From Klebsiella michiganensis (lineage in GTDB: Bacteria > Pseudomonadota > Gammaproteobacteria > Enterobacterales > Enterobacteriaceae): a stretch of 64,000 bases of DNA. The position numbers and the translations under genes are program-made. The notes beneath the pieces are model-generated. The model did not search any database, had not been told where the DNA came from, and was given only the letters and a program-made list of their open reading frames with translations. Position 1 is the first letter of the stretch. Each line of letters opens with the position of its first letter. The DNA lies in assembly GCA_000963575.1 (NCBI GenBank), contig CP011077.1, positions 1,736,001 to 1,800,000 on the forward strand. Direction: 5' to 3'. This document shows, piece after piece, positions 33,101 through 41,012 of the stretch.

Positions 33101-33556
33101 GCTGCGGTAACCGGCCTGTTCCAGCTGCGCGCGCAGGGTATCCCGCGACAAACGCTGGCCTTTTTTCATCACCAGCGCGTGGCCGTGCAGGAAGCTGTGC
33201 GGGCATACGCGCTGCATCAGCGTATTCACCGGCATGATAAGCACGCCGCGCTGCATGGTCGGCAGTTGATAAAGCGTGGACAGGCGCGACGAGATGATTT
33301 CCTGATGCGGCGAGAAGCTGTCGTAAGGCAGCGTTTCCCAGTCGGCGAGATTGATCACCAGGTTGTCGGTGAATTGGGTAATTTCATCGTGCAGGCGCAG
33401 CGCGTTTTGCATGTCCGGGGCAATCAGTACCACCGGGCCGCTGTGGCGTTCAACGATTTCGGCGACTTCGGTGGCGCAGGCCGAACCGGTCAGTTCGCCC
33501 AGCAGGCGTTGTTCGCCAGGTTTACTCGGTAGGTTGTAACGGACATGTACAGGCAT
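30110..33556 (-). CDS. mfd: Mfd, transcription-repair coupling factor
   Basis: 1148 residues, the E. coli length. Mfd pushes stalled RNA polymerase off damaged DNA and recruits UvrA. Order: UvrB-like N-terminal module (PVVLIAPDMQNALRLHDEI, SRLSTLYQLPTMQRGVLIMP), RNA-polymerase-interacting domain (VVHLEHGVGRYAGLTTLE, near 480-500), superfamily 2 helicase with Walker A GDVGFGKTEVAMRAAF, DEEH box, TATPIPRTLNMA, QLRGRVGRSHHQAYA, and the C-terminal UvrA-binding-control domain. Met at 33556 (MPVHVRYNLPSKPGEQ) matches E. coli; a start 12 codons upstream is rejected. Several long open frames on the opposite strand (one of about 700 codons) are coding shadows of this gene. Confidence 0.97.
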   Translation of the reverse strand: MPVHVRYNLPSKPGEQRLLGELTGSACATEVAEIVERHSGPVVLIAPDMQNALRLHDEITQFTDNLVINLADWETLPYDSFSPHQEIISSRLSTLYQLPTMQRGVLIMPVNTLMQRVCPHSFLHGHALVMKKGQRLSRDTLRAQLEQAGYRSVDQVMAHGEFATRGALLDLYPMGSDQPYRIDFFDDEIDSLRVFDVDSQRTLEEVDAINLLPAHEFPTDKNAIELFRSQWRDRFDVKRDAEHIYQQVSKGTLPAGIEYWQPLFFSEPLPTLFSYFPANTLLVNTGDLETSAERFWLDANARFENRGVDPMRPLLPPEDLWLKTDALFSELKAWPRVQLKTDSLAKKAANVNLGYQSLPDLAVQAQQKAPLDSLRKFLESFTGPVIFSVESEGRREALGELLGRIKVVPKRIYRLEEAEGNGRYLMLGASEHGFIDTLRNRALICESDLLGERVSRRRQDSRRTINPDTLIRNLAELHAGQPVVHLEHGVGRYAGLTTLEAGGITAEYLMLTYAGDAKLYVPVSSLHLISRYAGGADENAPLHKLGSDAWSRARQKAAEKVRDVAAELLDIYAMRAAKEGFAFKHDREQYQLFCDSFPFETTPDQAQAINAVLSDMCRPLAMDRLVCGDVGFGKTEVAMRAAFLAVENNKQVAVLVPTTLLAQQHYDNFRDRFANWPVRIEMLSRFRSAKEQTQILEQASEGKIDILIGTHKLLQADVKWRDLGLLIVDEEHRFGVRHKERIKAMRADVDILTLTATPIPRTLNMAMSGMRDLSIIATPPARRLAVKTFVREYDNLVVREAILREVLRGGQVYYLFNDVENIQKAADKLAELVPEARIAIGHGQMRERELERVMNDFHHQRFNVLVCATIIETGIDIPTANTIIIERADHFGLAQLHQLRGRVGRSHHQAYAWLLTPHPKAMTTDAQKRLEAIASLEDLGAGFALATHDLEIRGAGELLGEDQSGQMETIGFSLYMELLENAVDALKEGREPSLEDLTNSQTEVELRMPALLPDDFIPDVNTRLSFYKRIASAKGEHELDELKVELIDRFGLLPDAARNLLDIAALRQQAQKLGVRKIEGNEKGGTIEFAEKNHVDPVWLIGLLQKQPQHYRLDGPTRLKFFQELEDRKTRMEWVRNFMRNLAENAAA

Positions 33557-33672
33557 AGTCAGCGCGCGTTCTCCAGAAAGCCGTGTTTTCACGGTAATAA
33601 TATAAATTTTCTCTACTTATTATCCGTGATGGCGGCGGGAGTGCAACCGCTGAAAATAACCATCGGTGCGGT

Positions 33673-34599
33673 TCAGAGCATTTGTCTTTTCTGCTGGCTG
33701 AGCCTGCGGTATTGCTGTGGCGACATGCCGACGTAGCGGCTGAAGGTGCTGTAGAATCGGCTGCTGGAGCGGAAGCCGGCGATCATCGCCACATCGAGGA
33801 TGGTTTTGTCGGTATCGCTGAGCAGGGCACGCACGTGGTTTACTCGCATCGCCGTAATGTACTGTTTGAGGGTGAGTTGCATGACGCGCTGGAAAATCCC
33901 CATCGCGTAGTTGGCGTTGAGTTTAACGTGATCCGCGACGTGGTTGATGGTCAGTGCCTGATCGTAATTATCGGCAATAAAGCCCAGCATCTGGCTGACG
34001 TAGAATTGTGCATGACGCGAGACGCTGTTCTTGTGGGTACGCGAAGTTTTGTCTTTCAGGATAGGCTGCCATCCCGAAAGGCAAAAGCGTTTAAGCATCA
34101 GGCCGATTTCATCGATCGCCAGCTGGCGTATCTGTTCATTCGGACTGCTGGCCTCCTGCTGCCAGCGCAGGACTTCAAACGTGCTGAGTTGCTGGGTCGC
34201 CAGCGATTTCACCACCATCCCGTGGGTGATGTGATTAATCAGTTCGCGGTCCAGCGGCCAGGAGAGAAACAGGTGCATCGGCAGGCTAAAAATCGCCATT
34301 TGCCGGCAGTGGCCCGGGCGCGTTAACTGGTGCGGCGTACTGGCCCAGAACATCGTGATATGGCCTTGTTTTATCTGCACGACTTCGTTGTTAATCAGGT
34401 ACTCGACATCGCCGTCAAACGGCACGTTGACCTCCACCTGGCCGTGCCAGTGGCTGGCGGCCATGGCGTGCGGGCGGCGCAGCTCGATGTCCAGACGCTG
34501 ATATTCAGAATAAAGCGATAGCGGGCTGCGGGTCTGCTTCTCATCGCCGTTGCACATATGTGGATCAGGCGGCAGAAAGGTAATGGGTTCGTCGCTCAT
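33673..34599 (-). CDS. melR: MelR, AraC-family regulator of melibiose use
   Basis: 308 residues. The sensing half has EKQTRSPLSLYSEYQRL, HWHGQVEVNVPFDGDVEYLINNE and TPHQLT; the DNA-binding half has NSVSRHAQFYVSQMLGFI, two helix-turn-helix units and SRFYSTFSRYVGMSPQQYRRLSQQ. This is MelR almost residue for residue outside the first 18 positions, which differ. Start Met at 34599 is preferred because GGAG precedes it by five bases; a GTG two codons upstream lacks such a site. With melibiose it activates the divergent melAB and in E. coli represses itself together with CRP. Its 3' end lies 115 bp from the mfd start. Confidence 0.95.
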   Translation of the reverse strand: MSDEPITFLPPDPHMCNGDEKQTRSPLSLYSEYQRLDIELRRPHAMAASHWHGQVEVNVPFDGDVEYLINNEVVQIKQGHITMFWASTPHQLTRPGHCRQMAIFSLPMHLFLSWPLDRELINHITHGMVVKSLATQQLSTFEVLRWQQEASSPNEQIRQLAIDEIGLMLKRFCLSGWQPILKDKTSRTHKNSVSRHAQFYVSQMLGFIADNYDQALTINHVADHVKLNANYAMGIFQRVMQLTLKQYITAMRVNHVRALLSDTDKTILDVAMIAGFRSSSRFYSTFSRYVGMSPQQYRRLSQQKRQML

Positions 34600-34726
34600 C
34601 GTCACTCCGGTTCCTGAATTATCAGAATCATGCCATCAGTAAGGACGCTGCTTCCGCCTCATTGAGAGATATTAGCCTGGTTAGCAGGCCGGATACTCTG
34701 CTTTTCAGCCTATTTACTCCCAAAAG

Positions 34727-34760
34727 CTCAGATCGCGTATTGACCGGCGTCAGATCTGAG
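34727..34760. promoter_or_regulatory. Inverted repeat in the melR-melA gap
   Basis: CTCAGATC (34727-34734) and GATCTGAG (34753-34760) are exact inverted arms 18 bp apart in the 248-bp divergent region. They may be part of MelR operators; the MelR consensus was not confidently recognised. Confidence 0.4.
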
Positions 34761-34847
34761 TTTCCGGGAGTGCTCATTGGGGAAGATGGAGGTTTTTGCC
34801 GGGCGGGCGTGCCACGATGCAGACGTTAACTACTGATCTGGAGAGTC

Positions 34848-36203
34848 ATGATGACAGCACCAAAAATTAACTTTATCGGCGCGGGGTCGACCATCTTCGT
34901 CAAAAATATTCTGGGCGATGTTTTTCATCGCGAAGCGCTCAAATCGGCACACATAGCGCTGATGGATATTGACGAGACGCGTCTGGAAGAGTCACACATC
35001 GTGGTGCGTAAACTGATGGATTCCGCCGGGGCTTCCGGCCACATAACCTGCCACACCGATCAAAAAACAGCGCTGCAAGGGGCGGATTTCGTGGTGGTTG
35101 CTTTCCAGATTGGCGGCTACGAGCCTTGTACAGTCACCGATTTTGAGATTTGTAAGCGTCATGGGCTGGAGCAAACTATTGCCGATACGCTCGGCCCTGG
35201 CGGCATTATGCGCGCCCTGCGCACCATTCCACATCTGTGGCGGATTTGCGACGATATGACCGAAGTTTGCCCGGATGCGACAATGCTTAACTACGTCAAC
35301 CCGATGGCGATGAACACCTGGGCGATGTATGCCCGCTACCCGCATATCAAACAAGTGGGACTGTGCCATTCGGTGCAGGGCACGGCGGAAGAACTGGCCC
35401 GTGACCTGAACATTGATCCTGCCACGCTGCGCTACCGCAGCGCCGGGATTAACCATATGGCGTTCTATCTTGAGCTGGAACGCAAAACCGCGGAGGGTTA
35501 TTACGTCAACCTCTATCCGGAGCTGCTCGCGGCCTATGAAGCGGGCCAGGCACCGAAACCGAATATTCACGGTAATGAACGCTGCCAGAATATTGTGCGC
35601 TATGAGATGTTTAAAAAACTGGGCTATTTTGTCACCGAATCATCAGAACACTTTGCGGAATATACCCCGTGGTTTATCAAGCCGGGACGTGAAGATCTGA
35701 TTGAGCGCTATAAAGTGCCGCTGGATGAGTACCCGAAACGCTGCGTCGAGCAGTTGGCGACCTGGCATAAAGAGCTGGCAGAGTACAAAACAGCTGAACG
35801 CATCGATATTAAGCCGTCGCGCGAGTATGCCAGCACCATTATGAATGCCATCTGGACCGGTGAGCCTAGCGTGATTTACGGTAACGTCCGTAATGACGGG
35901 CTTATTGATAACCTGCCGCAGGGGAGCTGTGTGGAGGTGGCCTGCCTGGTGGACGCCAACGGTATACAGCCCACAAAAGTCGGGGCGATTCCGTCGCATC
36001 TGGCCGCCATGATGCAAACCAACATCAACGTGCAGACGCTGCTGACCGAGGCCATTCTGACTGAAAACCGTGCCCGCGTTTACCATGCGGCACTGATGGA
36101 TCCGCATACCGCCGCCGTACTGGGCATAGACGAGATTTACGCGCTGGTGGATGACCTGATCGTCGCCCACGGTGACTGGCTGCCAGCCTGGCTGCATCGC
36201 TAA
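34848..36203 (+). CDS. melA: MelA, alpha-galactosidase
   Basis: 451 residues, identical in length to E. coli MelA. Glycoside hydrolase family 4, which uses NAD+ and Mn2+ in an oxidation-elimination mechanism to split melibiose into galactose and glucose. N-terminal NAD fold INFIGAGSTIFVKNILGDVF, substrate and metal site LNYVNPMAMNTWAMY, GLCHSVQGTAEELA (Cys and His metal ligands) and AGINHMAFYLELE. ATG at 34848 is preceded by GGAGAG. It is the first gene of melAB; the gap to melB (83 bp) contains a CGCCGGG/CCCGGCG hairpin at 36213-36233. Confidence 0.97.
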   Translation: MMTAPKINFIGAGSTIFVKNILGDVFHREALKSAHIALMDIDETRLEESHIVVRKLMDSAGASGHITCHTDQKTALQGADFVVVAFQIGGYEPCTVTDFEICKRHGLEQTIADTLGPGGIMRALRTIPHLWRICDDMTEVCPDATMLNYVNPMAMNTWAMYARYPHIKQVGLCHSVQGTAEELARDLNIDPATLRYRSAGINHMAFYLELERKTAEGYYVNLYPELLAAYEAGQAPKPNIHGNERCQNIVRYEMFKKLGYFVTESSEHFAEYTPWFIKPGREDLIERYKVPLDEYPKRCVEQLATWHKELAEYKTAERIDIKPSREYASTIMNAIWTGEPSVIYGNVRNDGLIDNLPQGSCVEVACLVDANGIQPTKVGAIPSHLAAMMQTNINVQTLLTEAILTENRARVYHAALMDPHTAAVLGIDEIYALVDDLIVAHGDWLPAWLHR

Positions 36204-36286
36204 TAAAAATGACGCCGGGCATAAGCCCCGGCGCTGACCTCTCTAATAACAGAAGGCGGGCGCTGGTAACAGCGACCCGGTACCCT

Positions 36287-37717
36287 ATGAGCATCTCTCT
36301 GAAAACAAAACTCAGTTACGGATTCGGTGCATTTGGTAAGGATTTCGCCATCGGTATTGTCTACATGTACCTGATGTACTATTACACCGATGTGGTGGGT
36401 TTGTCCGTAGGCGTGGTGGGAACCCTGTTTCTGGTGGCAAAAATCTGGAACGCGTTTAACGACCCGGTGATGGGCTGGATTGTGAACGCCACGCGCTCCC
36501 GGTGGGGTAAATTTAAACCATGGATCCTGCTCGGAACGCTGACGAACTCGCTGGTGCTGTTTTTACTCTTCAGCGCCCACCTGTTTGAAGGCACTACGCA
36601 GCTGGTGTTTGTCTGTGTCACCTATATTTTGTGGGGGACTACCTACACGCTGATGGACATCCCATTCTGGTCCCTGGTGCCAACCATCACGCTCGATAAA
36701 CGCGAACGCGAGCAGCTGGTGCCGTTCCCGCGCTTTTTTGCGAGCCTGGCTGGCTTTGTGACTGCCGGAGTGACGCTGCCGTTCGTGAACTATGTGGGTG
36801 GGGCAGACCGCGGATTTGGTTTTCAGATGTTCACGCTGGTACTGATCGCGTTCTTTATCGCCTCAACGATAGTCACGCTGCGTAACGTGCATGAGGTGTT
36901 TTCGTCAGACAGCGAAGCCACGGCGGACAGTAGCCGGCTGTCGCTGAAAGCGATTCTTGCCCTGATCTACAAAAATGATCAGCTTTCGTGCCTGTTGGGA
37001 ATGGCCCTGGCCTACAACGTCGCGTCCAATATCATCACTGGCTTTGCCATTTACTACTTCACCTATGTCGTCGGTAATGCCGATCTGTTCCCGTACTATC
37101 TCTCCTATGCTGGGGCGGCAAACTTGCTCACGCTAATACTCTTCCCACGCCTGGCGAAAGCGCTGTCCCGACGTATTTTATGGGCGGGAGCGTCGCTTCT
37201 GCCGATAGTCAGCAGCGGCGTACTGCTGGTGATGGCGCTGACGGGGTCGGCTAATGTGCTGGTGATTTGCCTTGCGGGCGTATTCCTGAACGTCGGTACC
37301 GCACTGTTCTGGGTACTGCAGGTGATTATGGTGGCGGATACCGTTGATTACGGGGAGTATAAGTTTCACGTTCGCTGTGAAAGCATTGCCTATGCGGTAC
37401 AAACGATGGTAGTGAAGGGCGGCTCGGCGTTTGCGGCCTTCTTTATCGCGGTTGTGCTGGGCGTGATTGGCTATACGCCTAACGTGGTACAGTCTGCCGA
37501 AACCATTCTCGGGATGCAGTTCATCATGATTGCGCTGCCGACCTTATTCTTTGCCATTACCCTGGGGCTCTATTTCCGCTTCTATCGCCTGAACGGCGAC
37601 CGGCTTCGCAAAATTCAGATTCACTTATTGGACAAATACCGCAAAGTACCGCCAGCGGTAGCGTCACAGGAGACACCGGCCATGCCGGCAGCCGTTCCTC
37701 GCGACGTACAGGCTTAG
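36287..37717 (+). CDS. melB: MelB, melibiose : cation symporter, with Asn55
   Basis: 476 residues; GPH-family symporter of twelve membrane helices. The start MSISLKTKLSYGFGAFGKDF matches E. coli MelB; an open extension to 36209 runs through the intergenic hairpin and is rejected. Conserved residues include Asp19, Asp59, Thr121 and Asp124. Position 55, in WNAFNDP, is Asn (AAC at 36449-36451), whereas E. coli and Salmonella MelB have Asp55 (WDAINDP), one of the two acidic residues of the Na+/Li+ site. Asp59, needed for all coupling, is kept. By established work on MelB this change should weaken Na+ use and leave H+ coupling. The C-terminal tail is Pro/Ala-rich. Confidence 0.95.
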   Translation: MSISLKTKLSYGFGAFGKDFAIGIVYMYLMYYYTDVVGLSVGVVGTLFLVAKIWNAFNDPVMGWIVNATRSRWGKFKPWILLGTLTNSLVLFLLFSAHLFEGTTQLVFVCVTYILWGTTYTLMDIPFWSLVPTITLDKREREQLVPFPRFFASLAGFVTAGVTLPFVNYVGGADRGFGFQMFTLVLIAFFIASTIVTLRNVHEVFSSDSEATADSSRLSLKAILALIYKNDQLSCLLGMALAYNVASNIITGFAIYYFTYVVGNADLFPYYLSYAGAANLLTLILFPRLAKALSRRILWAGASLLPIVSSGVLLVMALTGSANVLVICLAGVFLNVGTALFWVLQVIMVADTVDYGEYKFHVRCESIAYAVQTMVVKGGSAFAAFFIAVVLGVIGYTPNVVQSAETILGMQFIMIALPTLFFAITLGLYFRFYRLNGDRLRKIQIHLLDKYRKVPPAVASQETPAMPAAVPRDVQA

Positions 37718-37758
37718 TCCATGTAAAAGCAACCCGCTCTGGCGGGCTGCTCAGTCAT

Positions 37759-38823
37759 TTACCGGCTGGCGGCGATATTTGCGGGAGGCGAGAAAAACAG
37801 GTCGCCGAACAGCGCCACGGAGAGTTTACGGAAGCCGAGTCCGACCAGCGTACAAATGCCGAGGCTAACAAACGGATAGACCAGCAGAATCGCCAGCACC
37901 AGCGAGTCGGACAGGTCACCGTCGTTGATTTTAGCCAGCGCGATCAGGCTTATCGCTTCGATCAAAATGCGGTGCGTGGTGTAGATGGCAATCGTATTCG
38001 AACCAACCACGTTCAGAAAGCCGTCTTCGCGTGCTTCGCGCCAGCCGTTCAGCAGGTAGAACCCGCGCAGGATAACGACAATAGACACCAGAGAAATCAC
38101 CAGCGGCACGTTCACAAAGTAAAGCGCCAGCGATCCCAGGGCTACGCCTGCGCAGACAAACGGGTGTTGCGAAAAGCGGAAGTTCTTCACCCAGGCCATC
38201 AGCAAAGGGCCAAACCATGCGCCGAGGCCGTAATAAACCATGTTGCGCACCACGCTGTTCAGCCCCCACCACGGCAGCGGCACAAAGGCGATAACGACGT
38301 TGATGCCCATCAGCACCATCAGCACCGGGATGCGGTAGCGGCGCAGCGCTTTAAACATCACGAAGTAAACCAACAGGGCGTAGAGATACCACAGACTGGT
38401 GCTGGCTTTCGCCATGCTCAGGGCAAACTGCCCCAGCGAGTCGGCATACGCGGCGTTAGACACCGGATTGCGCTCGAGATCTGGCGCCAGCCATTGGTTG
38501 AGGTGCGTCAGCGCGACCCACTGAATCAAACCCCACAGCAGCAGCACGTAGAAAATGTTCCACAGCCGTTTGTCCACGCTGTCGCGCCATCTCACTTCGT
38601 GTATATAGCGGGTGATCAGGTAGCCCGAAATAAAGAAGAACACCGGCATGCGGAAGGGGGCGAGGTAGAGGTTAAGGTAAACCCAGAGTTTGGCGACATA
38701 CTGATTCAGGCCAGGCCCGAGGGAAGTGAGGTGAGGGTAGAAAGTGATCACCGAATGGTAGATAACCACCAGACAAATACATAATCCTTTGATTTGGTTA
38801 ATCCAGAGTTGCTTTTTCTTCAT
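37759..38823 (-). CDS. ycfT: YcfT, acyltransferase-3 family membrane protein
   Basis: 354 residues with about ten membrane segments. Acyltransferase-3 family: N-terminal LWINQIKGLCICLVVIYHSVITFYPHL carries the conserved His of the family, PVFFFISGYLITRYI follows, and TIAIYTTHRILIEAISL lies in the C-terminal part. It matches E. coli YcfT, which also sits between the mfd region and lolC. Such proteins move acyl groups across the inner membrane onto sugars or polymers; the target of YcfT is not known. Convergent with melB (41 bp between stops), showing that mel was placed into the mfd-ycfT junction. Confidence 0.9.
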   Translation of the reverse strand: MKKKQLWINQIKGLCICLVVIYHSVITFYPHLTSLGPGLNQYVAKLWVYLNLYLAPFRMPVFFFISGYLITRYIHEVRWRDSVDKRLWNIFYVLLLWGLIQWVALTHLNQWLAPDLERNPVSNAAYADSLGQFALSMAKASTSLWYLYALLVYFVMFKALRRYRIPVLMVLMGINVVIAFVPLPWWGLNSVVRNMVYYGLGAWFGPLLMAWVKNFRFSQHPFVCAGVALGSLALYFVNVPLVISLVSIVVILRGFYLLNGWREAREDGFLNVVGSNTIAIYTTHRILIEAISLIALAKINDGDLSDSLVLAILLVYPFVSLGICTLVGLGFRKLSVALFGDLFFSPPANIAASR

Positions 38824-39033
38824 GCCATATCCGCGTCGTTACGGGCTCCAGTTATGATGGGCCTGCTATCCTGGTGACAAACCGATGCGATCTCGACCCC
38901 AATTGTCTGTTTTTGACTCTGATTTGGTAAATTTAAGAAAAGGTGCAGGCACTTGAGATGTAACGGGAATAATTTAGTCGACGGAATTCATTTGGCCGGA
39001 TAGCTGTCGTATACTTCCCGGATCTTTGTTTGC

Positions 39034-39086
39034 TCGTCATACTTCATGCTGCAGAGGCCTACCCTGCAACCCGGCTTATTCAGAGC
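39034..39086. repeat. ERIC-like relic before lolC
   Basis: GTCATACTTCATGCTGCAG at the left and CCCTGCAACCCGGCTTATTC at the right resemble worn ERIC outer arms. It lies in the lolC leader. Confidence 0.45.
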
Positions 39087-39115
39087 AAATACACCATCGC
39101 AACAAGACGGATTTC

Positions 39116-40315
39116 ATGTATCAACCTGTCGCGTTATTTATAGGCCTGCGCTACATGCGTGGGCGAGCAGCGGACCGCTTCGGTCGCTTTGTCTCCTGGC
39201 TGTCGACGATTGGCATCACTCTCGGGGTGATGGCGCTGGTCACGGTTCTTTCGGTGATGAATGGCTTCGAGCGTGAGCTGCAAAACAACATCCTCGGCCT
39301 GATGCCGCAGGCGTTGGTCACCTCATCCACTGGCTCCATTAATCCTCAACAACTTCCCGCTGATTTCCTGAAGCTTCAGGGCGTGACGCGTATTGCGCCG
39401 CTTACCACCGGTGACGTGGTACTGCAAAGCGCCCGCAGCGTCGGGGTTGGCGTCATGCTGGGCGTGCAGCCGGACGAGAAAGATCCGCTTTCACCGTATT
39501 TGGTTAACGTTAAGCAGGCCGATCTGGTGGCCGGGCAGTATAACGTCATCCTCGGTGAGCAACTGGCCGGTTCGCTGGGCGTTAAGCGCGGGGAAACCAT
39601 CCGCATTATGGTGCCGTCCGCCAGCCAGTTCACGCCGATGGGGCGGTTGCCGAGCCAGCGCCTGTTCACCGTGATTGGCACCTTCGCGGCCAACAGCGAA
39701 GTGGACGGTTACCAGATGCTGGTCAACCAGCAGGACGCCTCGCGCCTGATGCGTTACCCGGCGGGCAATATCACCGGCTGGCGTCTGTGGCTGGCTGAGC
39801 CGCTCAAGGTAGATGTCCTCAGCCAGCAAACGCTGCCGCAGGGCACCGAATGGAAAGACTGGCGCGAGCGCAAGGGCGAGCTGTTCCAGGCCGTGCGCAT
39901 GGAGAAAAACATGATGGGGCTGCTGCTGAGCCTGATCGTCGCCGTCGCCGCCTTTAACATCATTACTTCCCTTGGCCTGCTGGTGATGGAAAAGCAGGGC
40001 GAGGTGGCGATTCTGCAAACACAGGGGCTGACCCGCCGCCAGATCATGACGGTGTTTATGGTTCAGGGCGCCGGGGCGGGCGTGATTGGTGCGCTGCTCG
40101 GGGCTTTACTCGGGGCGCTACTTGCCAGCCAGTTGAATAATTTAATGCCGGTAATCGGCATCCTGCTTGATGGCGCGGCCCTGCCGGTCGCCATCGAACC
40201 GGTACAGGTTGTGGTGATTGCCATCGTGGCGATGGCCATTGCTTTGCTGTCTACGCTTTACCCTTCGTGGCGTGCCGCCGCGACCCAACCCGCTGAGGCT
40301 TTACGTTATGAGTAA
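39116..40315 (+). CDS. lolC: LolC, lipoprotein-releasing ABC transporter permease
   Basis: 399 residues, as in E. coli. One of two permease subunits of LolCDE, which lifts outer-membrane lipoproteins out of the inner membrane and hands them to LolA; LolC provides the LolA docking surface. MacB/FtsX-type layout: TM1 after VSWLSTIGITLGVMALVTVLSVMNGFERELQ, a large periplasmic domain, then three TM helices in the last 130 residues with GEVAILQTQGLTRRQIMTVF (coupling helix). ATG 39116 gives MYQPVALFIGLRYMRGR. It overlaps lolD by 8 bp. Confidence 0.96.
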   Translation: MYQPVALFIGLRYMRGRAADRFGRFVSWLSTIGITLGVMALVTVLSVMNGFERELQNNILGLMPQALVTSSTGSINPQQLPADFLKLQGVTRIAPLTTGDVVLQSARSVGVGVMLGVQPDEKDPLSPYLVNVKQADLVAGQYNVILGEQLAGSLGVKRGETIRIMVPSASQFTPMGRLPSQRLFTVIGTFAANSEVDGYQMLVNQQDASRLMRYPAGNITGWRLWLAEPLKVDVLSQQTLPQGTEWKDWRERKGELFQAVRMEKNMMGLLLSLIVAVAAFNIITSLGLLVMEKQGEVAILQTQGLTRRQIMTVFMVQGAGAGVIGALLGALLGALLASQLNNLMPVIGILLDGAALPVAIEPVQVVVIAIVAMAIALLSTLYPSWRAAATQPAEALRYE

Positions 40316-41012
40316 TTCTGTCCTGTTGCAGTGTGACAACCTGTGCAAACGCTATCAGGAAGGCAAGGTGCAAACGGATGTGCTGCACGATGTCAGCTTC
40401 AGCATCAACGCGGGTGAACTGATGGCGATCGTCGGCAGCTCCGGCTCCGGCAAAAGCACTTTGCTGCACCTGCTGGGCGGGCTGGACACGCCCACCTCCG
40501 GCGATGTGGTATTTAACGGCCAGGCGATGAGCAAACTCTCCTCGGCGGCGAAGGCGGAACTGCGTAATCGCGAGCTGGGCTTTATTTACCAGTTCCACCA
40601 CCTGCTGCCGGACTTCACCGCGCTGGAAAATGTGGCGATGCCGCTGCTCATCGGCAAGAAAAAGCCGGAAGAGGTGCAAAAACGCGCGCTGGAAATGCTG
40701 GCCGCCGTTGGGCTGGATCACCGCAGCAGCCACAGGCCGTCAGAGCTTTCCGGGGGCGAACGTCAGCGCGTGGCCATTGCCCGTGCTCTGGTGAACAATC
40801 CGCGCCTGGTGCTGGCGGACGAGCCGACCGGCAACCTGGACGCGCGCAACGCCGACAGCATTTTCGAGCTGCTGGGCGAGCTGAACGTGCGCCAGGGCAC
40901 CGCTTTCCTGGTGGTCACCCACGACCTGCAGCTGGCTAAGCGTATGTCCCGCCAGCTGGAAATGCGCGATGGCCGCTTAACCAACGAACTGACCTTGATG
41001 GGAGCGCAGTAA
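40308..41012 (+). CDS. lolD: LolD, lipoprotein-releasing ABC ATPase
   Basis: 234 residues. Walker A GSSGSGKSTLLHLLGG, the LolD-characteristic Q-loop segment LGFIYQFHHLLPDFTALENV, signature LSGGERQRVAIARALV and Walker B LVLADEPTGNLD, then the H-loop VVTHD. ATP hydrolysis drives lipoprotein release by LolC and LolE. The start ATG 40308 overlaps the lolC stop (ATGAGTAA), and the stop overlaps the lolE start by one base (TAATG), so the three proteins are translated in step. Confidence 0.97.
   Translation: MSNSVLLQCDNLCKRYQEGKVQTDVLHDVSFSINAGELMAIVGSSGSGKSTLLHLLGGLDTPTSGDVVFNGQAMSKLSSAAKAELRNRELGFIYQFHHLLPDFTALENVAMPLLIGKKKPEEVQKRALEMLAAVGLDHRSSHRPSELSGGERQRVAIARALVNNPRLVLADEPTGNLDARNADSIFELLGELNVRQGTAFLVVTHDLQLAKRMSRQLEMRDGRLTNELTLMGAQ

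Noticed and set aside
31424..33532. Open frame of about 700 codons on the plus strand inside mfd
   Set aside because: It is the antisense shadow of mfd, a well-matched gene on the other strand; the translation is rich in Gln, His, Arg and Val with no domain pattern. Similar long antisense frames over ndh, pepT, purB, iucC and potA were left out for the same reason.
36209..36286. In-frame extension of melB to an ATG at 36209
   Set aside because: The added 26 residues do not resemble MelB and run through the intergenic hairpin; MSISLKTK at 36287 matches the known N-terminus.
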